A stretch of DNA of 64,000 nt, from contig MARA01000002.1 of assembly GCA_001792895.1 (NCBI GenBank), forward strand, positions 1,054,001 to 1,118,000, written 5' to 3'. The notes under the pieces were generated by a model. It did no database searches. It saw only the letters and a list, made by a program, of their open reading frames with translations, and had not been told where the DNA came from. Every line of letters starts with the position of its first letter. The stretch's first letter is position 1. This document shows, in pieces, positions 10,443 to 18,916 of this stretch. Source of the DNA: Lentinus brumalis (Eukaryota; Basidiomycota; Agaricomycetes; Polyporales; Polyporaceae). The position numbers and the translations under genes are program-made.

Positions 10443-13003
10443 ATGTCGCTCTACCCTCAGAGTACCGCATACACCCAGTTGGCCTATCCGGCCGCACAGG
10501 GCTACGGAGCCCCGTTGCCGCCGCCCAATCCCTACTACGCCCCTCCCCCGTTCCTCAGCCATACCACGTCGACCCAAACGTGTTCCGCCGTGACTACATC
10601 ACGAGGCTTTCTAATCTGACCGTTAATTCCAGGCCAATCATTCAGAGTCTTTCGATGATCGCGCAGGATTACAGTCGTTTTGCGGACGTCGTCGTTCAGT
10701 GCATCGAGCAGCATCTCCGACGGGTGAGTGGTCCTCCCTTCTTTCCCTCACTCATCATTTTCCTTTCCTCTGGACCGTCACGGAGGACGTTCTTGGCTAG
10801 ACGTTGTTTGCCACCGTAGTTAGCTGTCCGTTCATGTATCGTAGTTAGTAGTTGCAGCTTTGAGCAAAGACACCGCCTCGTGAACAGAGGTCGGCGGGGG
10901 CTGTTGCTCGACGGCTCTGTGACGCCGTAGGCTGGCAGCTTGCTCCGAGGCTTGTGCTGCTACGCTACGTCTTCGCTACGTATTCTCTCCGTCTTCTCCC
11001 GTCTCCCCGACGTCTCTGCTTTGGTCTTCTCTGCTGATGCGCTGAACCATGGATTGCTGACTAATTTTATCCTTTTCGGGGTGCTTTTACGTTAGGTGCC
11101 TCCATGGATGAAGCTTCCGTCGTTCTACCTCCTCGATGCTATCGCCAAGAATGTCTACGACCCCTACGCCCGCCATTTTACCCCAGTTGTCGTCCGCCTC
11201 TTCGTCGACACATATGAAGCTGTCGACCCGACCACCCGCAGCAAGATGGAAGAAATGCTGCTGACGTGGCGCACTGGCGCGCCTGATGGACGAGAGCTAT
11301 TCGGCGTTGTCCCTCAACTAGCGATCGAACGCCACATATGGGGCAGCAATTCTACACAATCTGTACGTTATTGTCGTCCGCGTCCTTGTCGTCGGTCTGA
11401 TAGACGTGCTCGTCAGACTGGGAACCGCGGTGGAAGCCAGTCCATCTCACAGGCGCAAGTTCTCAGTGAGCTTGAGTTCGTTCTCGGACAGAAGGAGCGG
11501 GTTTTGCAATCAAATCCGTACGACAAGGCGACGCAGAGTCATGTTGCTATCCTCCAACAAGTACGAGTACCCGTCCTATTTTTCATGTCCCTCATCTAAT
11601 ATCATTGGTTATAGCTTCGTACCCTTGTGCAGACTGGAGTGTCCCAAGGCGAACTGGGTCAGATCTTATCTCAGTTACGTACCCTCACGACTCCGCCCGC
11701 TTCGTCGTCCCCTCCGCCTGCCCCGACCCCCAATCGTACCCTGCTCCACAGTCGTACTCTGCTCCTCCAGGGCCCCCAGGGCCCGCCGCCGCCGCCGCAC
11801 CCGCGTATCCACCCCAGCAATCGTACCCTACGTCGTTCGAGCAGCCCAAGGCTGAGCCAATGGATCTTTCTCGTCTGTTGGCGTCTGCAGGTGCATCTAT
11901 GCCGTCAACGTCGACGGCGCCTGCGGTACCCGATATCGCAAACTTGTTCAGCGCCTTGGTTAAAGCGGGCGTCGTCCCCGCTACCACCGGTGCCAACGTA
12001 GCGAAGGTTGAGGAGACATCTGCGCCCGCTGACCCCGCGCGAGAGGCTGCAAGAGCATACCGGCAGCTCATTCGATCACACAAAGTCAAGCTTACCTCCT
12101 CGGACATCACACGGTGCGTTCGTCAGTTCGTCATTCTCGGGTATGTCTTGACCTTCCGATTTAGATCACGTGTACCCATCACCGAGATGCTATACGATCG
12201 TCTACCCACCCAGTGCAAGCAATGCAGCGCTCGTTTCTCGGATAGCCCCGCTGGCAAGAAGCAGTTCGAGGATCATCTCGACATGCATTTCAGGCAGAAT
12301 CGTAAGGCAAGTCAAGCCGTCGGACGTGGTCACAGCCGCAGCTGGTTCATTACGATGGAGGTGTGTATATTCGTTGCCTGTCTATGTGTTGTAGTCTCAT
12401 CGTGTTCGATCGCAGGACTGGGTTCACGGCGAAGTTGTCGACGTCAAAGGCAAGGGTCGTGCGGACGGTCGTATCGTCAACTCTAAGGCTGCTGCTGCGG
12501 AGGAAGCTGCGAAGCGTGATGCTGAATTGAGGGCGATGTTCGTTGTGGTTCCCCCCGGCGACGAGGCAAAACCCATCTCTTGTCCAATTTGTAAGGAACC
12601 ACTTAAGTCTGAGTTCTTGGAGGACGATGAGGAGTGGGTGTGGCGGAACGCTATCAAGAAGGACGATAGGGTACGTTGATTCAATCTTCCTGCATACCGA
12701 CCACGACTGACCACTTCATTCCAGATATACCATGCGACGTGCCATGCGGAAGCGATCGCGTCGAAATCAAGCCTTGCATCCCGTCTGCGCAACGAAGCGT
12801 CGAGTCGTAGTCGTTCACGGACGCCTGAGACCCGCACGCCGCCGAAAGCACTTGCGACACTCAATGGTGACTCAGGGAAGTCTGAGACGCCTACACCTTC
12901 GAGGCTCGCCGGTATGAAGCGTAAAGCTGAGGATGATAGTGTGGGTCTTGGTCTCATTAAGGGCGAAGAAGATGCACCGCAGGCGAAGAGGATAGCGACA
13001 TAA
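10443..13003 (+). CDS. PCF11: Pre-mRNA cleavage complex II protein PCF11 (frame broken twice at C runs)
   Basis: Scaffold of the mRNA 3'-end cleavage factor; it binds the RNA polymerase II CTD. Seven exons: 10443-10723, 11096-11362, 11417-11560, 11615-12113, 12165-12360, 12416-12670, 12725-13003; about 640 aa if repaired. The CID domain (VFRRDYITRL, SLSMIAQDY, then PPWMKLPSFYLLDAIAKN) spans exons 1-2. A Pro/Ala/Gln-rich linker follows, then a CxxC...H zinc region (CKQCSARF, DHLDMHF) and a second (CPICKEPL, YHATCH). The C-terminus is basic. Exon 1 and exon 4 each need one extra C, at 10545-10549 and 11727-11731, to keep frame. No intron of suitable length fixes either break. The start ATG encodes a Tyr/Pro/Gln-rich leader typical of the family. 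Intron 1, at 372 nt, is unusually long. Confidence 0.87.
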
Positions 13004-13536
13004 CGTCCGCTCAGGTTCTGTTTGGTTGGACTCGGTGCTCACATTCATGGACAAGTGCTGGTTCGCAAGGCATCATCATTTTGCATCTCGCATTTCGCAT
13101 TTCTTTATGTTTCTTTATAGTATCGGTTCTGGTCCTCATCGCATTGTAATATCATACGCACGCGCATATGAATACAACATCGCTATAGACACGCATATAG
13201 TCTGTTGGTGTGAATGAAGCAGGTGTGACAGGATGCTGCTCGGAAAGGTGCGATGTATTGGCCGCGTTTCGCGTTTTCAGCAACTTCGACTTCGACCACC
13301 ATCATCTCATCTGCCTCTGACTTGTTTGACTTCTACTGGCACTCCGTTCATACATCGGCTTTATCAGCTTTATCAAAGGAGGTGAGTGTTCTCGCGCTTT
13401 TGCCTCCTAACCTCCTCGTCTAGCTTTCCTGGAATCATATCCGCTGTGGCGTTTGCCCTTATACATGTGCGTCTGTCTCGTGAACGTCGAGCTGGTGCCG
13501 CCAATTGACTCCCATATAGAAGAATTACTACTATAA
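13004..13536. other. Intergenic region, PCF11 to SWT1
   Basis: About 530 bp between co-directional genes. The first half is AT-richer and probably the PCF11 3' UTR and terminator. I see no gene or repeat. Confidence 0.5.
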
Positions 13537-15097
13537 ATGACTATGTCTACTGCACCGTACGACAACACAGTCGAACTACTGTATAATGCCGCGAAGGACG
13601 TGGAGATGCAGGTGCGCCACAGCAGCGTTTTCCTAAGGCGCCTCTCTGAGATGAGTTCGATAGGATGCGTTTCCCGTCGCACACCAATCGTTCCTTTACG
13701 TCGTACTCGATACGAACGTACTCATCGACTACTGCGGCATCATCGAACAATTCTGCGAAGATGTCGAGCGCGTCAAGTACCCCATCATGATCATCGTCCC
13801 GAGCGTCGTGTTGAGCGAGCTCGACGGGTACGTAATGGTTCTGCTCCTGAACGCGCTCATCCTGACTCCTGACACGGTCCGCGACCCCATCTGATCTAGG
13901 CTGAAGAATCGTGACGACCTGCAGTGGTTTGCGCGCCAGGCAACCACTTGGCTTTTGAAGAAGGTGAAGGAGCGGACGACCGTCAAGCTCCAAGCCGTCA
14001 AGGAGACGCAGAGCCCTGGACCGCACGCGGAGTCGGACCATCCTCGCAAGAACGACCTCTCCATCCGAGATTGCTGTCTGTACTTCGGCGAGAGTACTCG
14101 CGGCTATGGCGCGCTCATGGTCACCATGGATAAGCTCCTCGCCCTGGAGTGCCAGAAAGAAGGTATGTTTTCGCGCATATATCCAGGGCTTTTATCTCGG
14201 AGTGCGGACCGAGGAGATATGTCACAGTCGTCTCAGCTCTCTGAATTGACGTGCACGAAGCTGCGAGCTTGCGTTGGCCGGCCCGCCGAGTTCAGTATTG
14301 TCATGTCGAAGCGTCAATTGTCACTCACCTCGGTCTGGCTCGGAATGTCTTTCGTGTTTGCGCTGACTGGCTGGCTGGCTGACGGTGGCGTTGCTTTCGT
14401 TCTCAGGTCTCGAGACGTACATTCCCCGAGGCGCAGTTGGTCCAGTCGCCTTCTTGCGCAGCACCTTCCTGTGCAGGGAGTGGATCTCACCGGGTTCCGT
14501 GATCGAGAGGCGTTTCCACGCTACCGCCCGTCGAGAACGAAAGACGACATAGTCAAACCTGAACGGCTGGCGCAGACCGAGGGCCCTGCATCGACACACT
14601 TGGCGATCGCGGACGACGACAGCATGGACGTGGACGACGTTAACACTGAAGCATCTCTTGTACCGCAAGAATACGTCCCCCTGCACGCTCGCGACTCTCT
14701 GCACGCTCAGATTGCGGAACACTTCACGCTCGTGCTCAAGGAACTCGCCGAACGCACGCATAAGGAGTATCGTGACAGCATGGCTGTAGCAAACTCGGCG
14801 CACGCTCCGGCGTATCGGAAGACTGAACTGCCGAAGTGGACGGCTGGGCTATGTCTGTCCTATCTCCAGACTAAGAAGGCGTTTCAGTACGAAGTCTGGA
14901 TGGCGAGTTTCTTCGCGAGGCGCGGGGAGAACGGATGGCGGAGGGGGCAGGACTGGTCGCCCGCGATGTGGGCGAAGGCGTTGGACATGTTGGAGGATGT
15001 CGGACGAAAGTTTGATGACGGCGCGCTGCTGAGCTCTATTGCCGCAGTCCGTCCCCATGTACGAGAGGTGTGGGATGCGAAGCTGGCCCCGAATTAA
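13537..15097 (+). CDS. SWT1: SWT1-like PIN-domain endoribonuclease (one apparent frameshift)
   Basis: Nuclear PIN-domain endonuclease that in yeast prevents release of faulty mRNPs. Four exons: 13537-13611, 13664-13827, 13900-14162, 14407-15097; about 397 aa. Exon 2 opens the PIN fold with FLYVVLDTNVLIDY, carrying the first catalytic Asp, followed by PSVVLSELDGLK with the conserved Glu/Asp. Later parts include ALMVTMDKLLALECQKEG and the C-terminal helix bundle (PLHARDSLHAQIAEHF). Exon 4 is one base short at CCCC 14424-14427; adding a C gives IPPRRSWSSRLLAQHL, which fits relatives. A weaker acceptor at 14414 would also restore frame but loses conserved residues. Intron 3 is 244 nt. The gene is followed 143 bp later by the LINE insertion. 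Confidence 0.75.
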
Positions 15098-15225
15098 TGT
15101 CGATTTCACTTGGAGGAGGCCATGTCGTGTGCATCTGTGCTGCGAGCCTGCGAATTCGTATGCGAATTAGCGCGAAGCGGTCTCTTGCAGCCGGCGGAGC
15201 TGGTAGCACCACCTGCCATACGATC

Positions 15226-15240
15226 AAGGTTCGCGACTGC
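15226..15240. repeat. Target-site duplication, left copy
   Basis: The 15-mer AAGGTTCGCGACTGC occurs here and again at 26871-26885, directly after the poly(A) tail of the LINE. If the leading two As are counted as tail, the duplication is 13 bp. This defines the 5' end of the insertion at 15241. Confidence 0.9.
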
Positions 15241-16723
15241 AGAGCTCCTCTTCCGTATACCACCACCACTGGTCGGTTTCCCACGGTCACTGGCTCCTAG
15301 GAGCAGCCATACCGGGGTCGTATTCTGCCAATAGTAGCTGTAAATCTACCAACGTACGAGGATATCAGCCTTGCTGAAGGTCTGCAGCAGACCGGAAGAG
15401 AGTATCGAAATGCGTGCCCTACTGCAGCATAGGGTGCTGAGCCCATAGCCTGGTGTTACCCACACGAGGCCCCTGGCCCATGTCCTGCTACAGGACCGTC
15501 GCCCGCGACGAGGAACGCAACACTAGAACTGCAAAAGAAAGATACTCCTGGCCAACCATCTCAGCGAGCGGGACCTCGCCTCGCCGCCGAACAGACAGAG
15601 TCAGCGCTGAAATATCAACCTGACAAACAAGATATGACACAGATGTCAGGAGAGAGACGAGAACATCGGAACAAATCTGACCGCACGCGCCGAGCATAGC
15701 CACGCAACAGACCTTGGCAGGCACACGCACGCGGACGACGGAACGCAGACGACGGACAAACCGCACCGTACGAGCCATGTAGGAACCACCAAGCAGTAGC
15801 GATGGCCGAGCATAGGACAGCAAACGGAGGACAAAAGGCATATCAGGCCCTAAAGGAGGAAGCAGCGTATCCAGGATGAGACAAGTAGACGGACGACGAG
15901 CTGAACGGAGACGGCGTCAGAAATACGGGCGGCGCTGACCGGATAGGCAGGCGGCAACCGTGATCCCCGGACCGTATCCCACGTGCAACGCTATCTGAAG
16001 CACAAGCCCGCATGACGGCGGACCGGGCACAAGGAATACACACCGGAAGGATGGCTTAACCACCCAATGAAAGGATGCCCTGTAGAACGCTACAACAGCG
16101 CCCCTGGCACGTGAACCACGGGACGCAAGCCACTAAATGCGAACAGTGCGCAGAGACGACAGTGAACCTGGACCGCTAAGACGGAAAGGGCGAGTGAGAC
16201 TCTCGACCGCGACACACACTCTGAAAGTAAGAACTGGCACGCGACAGGAAGAGCGAGAGATCCACAGACCATCTGGAGAGACCAGGCGGACAGACATATG
16301 AGCCTGAAAGAGTTATAGAGCACACGTCTCTGGCCAGGCAGAACACCATGGCCAGGGCTGAACGATACAGCCTCACAGTAAATGAGAACTGAGTGCGACG
16401 GTAACCATGATCAAGTAAAATCTGAACGCACCCATGTAGGCACAGACCGGAGCAGAACCCGATTCTCGGCGAGCCGGCCTATATAACGGCATACGGAGCA
16501 CCACCACAACTCGCTTGCTCCTCTGTGGCCGTCCACGCCGACCGGTCAGGGTCGAGTGAGCCGGCCAACTCCGCTCTTCGCACACTCATTCAGCCCAATC
16601 TCTCTTAAGAACTGCTTCATTCATATCACGAACCCCCCACGACAGCGAAGACAAGACACGACCATAGAACCCCGCACGACCGGCCTGCGCATCCCCCCGC
16701 TCGCTCGCAACGACACAACACCC
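15241..16723 (+). other. LINE 5' leader
   Basis: About 1.48 kb with no convincing ORF on either strand, unusually long for a LINE leader. A perfect 12-bp palindrome GCTCCTAGGAGC lies at 15293-15304, near the 5' terminus. A TATATAA sequence occurs at 16480-16486, 238 bp before the first ORF. The internal promoter expected for LINEs should lie here but cannot be pinned down by eye. Confidence 0.6.
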
Positions 16724-17386
16724 ATGAACCATCCGATCACACCATACACCCCTGTCTTCGCCAGATGGGCAGGGTACGTTGGAGGAGATCCCGAGAGTAG
16801 GACGGAATTCTTGGCGCGAACACACGCGTACGAGGTCGTCCAAAGGCCGATTGTGCCGCTCTCGCTGGGTATGCAGGTCACCATCTACGCTGTATCACCG
16901 GCGACGTACTGCTCACCTAGAGCTCCAGAAGACCTACTTGAGGCGTACGATGCGCACATAGTAGGGAAGATAACGAAGGTGGCAGGATGGGAAGGAACGA
17001 CAGTGCAGTTGGAGGTGGACAACGAGTGCTGGAAAAACACGGTCAGGCGGGCTCGCATTCTTATCCCCTACATACCGGACGCAACGGTCCGACGCCTCGC
17101 ACACTGGAGGGACGAAACAGGCCCGGAAGTGGCGCGGGATGACGCTTTTAGCAAGCGGCGGGTCCAGGTGCTCCCACCGACCATATGGAGCTGCGGGGCG
17201 GGAGCGTGCGCCATGCGGGAGCCGGGAACGCTCCGAAAAGGCGTGCTCTGCATCTACTGGCCAATTGATGTGGAGGAACGATCAGCCGCCGCAGCGAGCG
17301 GCAGACCGACGGAGCGGCGGAGAGCTCGGGAAAGGATGCCCGCGATTGGGCGGATAGAGGAGGAGGCAGGACAGCTGATAGGATGA
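16724..17386 (+). CDS. LINE upstream ORF, 220 aa, unknown function
   Basis: Open frame from ATG 16724; the frame is open 168 bp further upstream but without an ATG. The first half has ordinary globular composition, including a segment PIVPLSLGMQVTIYAVSPAT and a beta-rich stretch around residues 75-100 (HIVGKITKVAGWEGTTVQL), which could be a small barrel. The C-terminal third is Arg/Glu-rich. Its TGA overlaps the ATG of the next ORF (ATGA at 17383-17386), a layout that often marks coupled termination and reinitiation. I do not recognise the family. No reverse transcriptase or gag motif is present. It could be an extra structural or silencing-related protein of the element, but that is speculation. 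Confidence 0.5.
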   Translation: MNHPITPYTPVFARWAGYVGGDPESRTEFLARTHAYEVVQRPIVPLSLGMQVTIYAVSPATYCSPRAPEDLLEAYDAHIVGKITKVAGWEGTTVQLEVDNECWKNTVRRARILIPYIPDATVRRLAHWRDETGPEVARDDAFSKRRVQVLPPTIWSCGAGACAMREPGTLRKGVLCIYWPIDVEERSAAAASGRPTERRRARERMPAIGRIEEEAGQLIG

Positions 17387-17616
17387 GACACAACTATGAT
17401 AGAAGCGACGGACATTACCTTCTGCAGTATCTGAACGCAATCCGATTAAACCTTACAAGGACCGCCTTGTGCCCGGTCTGCAACCGACCCATACGCACGA
17501 CCAACACGCAGAGAAAGACGAGAAAACGAGCCCCCGGGGGCGCAAAAAAGTGGCAAGCAGAACGGCACAAACGACGCAGCAACCCTGCGAACAGATACAA
17601 GATACACGACGCGTAA
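17383..17616 (+). CDS. LINE small basic ORF with CxxC, 77 aa
   Basis: Begins inside the stop codon of the preceding ORF (ATGA). The protein has one CPVC motif near residue 30 followed by a strongly basic tail (Arg/Lys-rich, residues 40-70), so nucleic-acid binding is plausible. One CxxC pair alone does not make a zinc site without a partner. Another open frame, 17469-17699, overlaps it. Because this window shows lost bases in C/G runs (CCCCCGGGGG lies at about 17530), the true ORF may be longer or differ here. Confidence 0.35.
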   Translation: MRHNYDRSDGHYLLQYLNAIRLNLTRTALCPVCNRPIRTTNTQRKTRKRAPGGAKKWQAERHKRRSNPANRYKIHDA

Positions 17617-18057
17617 ATCCGAGCGGTGACAGCGCAAAGCTGAATCGAAATGGGCGCAAGATGGAAGTCAATGCCCCGGTGCAGGAGGCGGCTTCGTGAT
17701 GGCGACAACACGCGACGCGCCGACGCGGCACCCAGCGGCTACCTGGGAAGCGCTGGCCCGCCAGAGCGGACCGCCAATAAACCCTCAGCACGCTCTGCCT
17801 CAAACCCTACACGCCTGCTGAACTTGACTAACTCTGGACCAACGAAGTCAACTTCGCCGTCGAAGAAGCCGCCTCAAATATGCACGACCCTGGCCCGGTA
17901 TCCCATACACGCCTCCTTTGGCTAGGTGAAAAGAACTGGCTACAGTCAGGGACACCGAGATGGCGCGCGAACCCACGACTTAAGGAGGTGAGCTCGACCT
18001 GCTGGCGAAGACTCCCGCTGCTCCCGCACTCCCAGAAGCAACATCTCGCGACTCAAC

Positions 18058-18916
18058 ATGGCCAGCTTCACCCCTGCCCCCACCCAAAACCCCGTACGCT
18101 CCCAGACGCTTACCCCTCCCCTCGGCAACGTCCTCGTCTTTGCCACCCCGAGGAGGGCGAGATCGTTGAGCACACCCAGCCCCGAGGCCACGAGGGACAG
18201 GCCGCGAGAGCCGCGAACGCGAGCTTTGCGTCCACGACGTCTCTCCCGAGTGTCGTAAGCAGCCTGAACTGCCCACCCACCCGATGCGTAAGCTAATGAT
18301 ATCGCAGGTCCCCGAGACCCCGCTGGCCACCCAGCCGAACACCGGACGCCAGACCGACTGGTACGAATCTCTGAGCCCCACGAGATCCGCCCTACGAGCC
18401 CGACGCGCTCAGCGTCGCGATCGCTCTGCGCCATACCCCAGCGCACTGACAATTCGTAACAGCGCCGTGTTCCCGGAGCACGCTGTGAACGCTACCCACA
18501 CCCAAGCACTCCCCGCCGACACCAGCGAGGATATGTGGGCGCAGCTTGGCTCCACCCCGATCGTCGAAGGCAGCGTCGGCCCCGTCCTGACTGCTGAGGA
18601 GAACACGGGCCCAGTCACCACCGCTGGCAACCGCGACCGTGAACAGCTGCCCACCACCGCAGCAGCATTCAGCCTCCGCACGATCTACGAGGCGAATGAA
18701 GGAGACGAGCAGGCGAGTGTCGTGGCGGAGGTGCCTACCGTGGACGAGCTCGCCGGTGAGTACTCACCCTCCCCACCACACGCACGCATCATACCCAACT
18801 CCTCGAAGCGCGCCTGGAGAGGCTCTCCCTCTCCGACGATTGAACACCGCATCCGCGGCCGCAACAAGCGCGCTCGCGCTGCCCTCCGAGCGAGCCAGAT
18901 CTTGAACAAGGAATGA
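18058..18916 (+). CDS. LINE gag-region N-terminal ORF (probable frameshift or intron inside)
   Basis: Two ORF pieces that read as one protein. ATG 18058 sits in a good start context. One missing C in CCCC 18146-18149 would carry the frame to a TAA at 18294-18296, which overlaps ATG 18296 (TAATG). Alternatively a 53-nt sequence with GTAAGC donor, CTAAT branch-like motif and CAG acceptor (18255-18307) would join both pieces in frame. The second piece (18296-18916) is Ser/Thr/Pro-rich with a basic, NLS-like end (RIRGRNKRARAALR) and stops at TGA overlapping the next ATG (ATGA at 18913). No known domain is seen. It is probably an N-terminal extension or companion of the gag-like ORF1. Confidence 0.45.

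Noticed and set aside
15488..16376. Several - strand ORFs of 60-117 codons inside the LINE leader
   Set aside because: No ATG-initiated long frame, no domain, and opposite to the element's transcription.
16480..16486. TATATAA in the LINE leader as the element's promoter
   Set aside because: The element's 5' end is fixed 1.24 kb upstream by the target-site duplication, so transcription must start before this box. At most it drives a secondary transcript.
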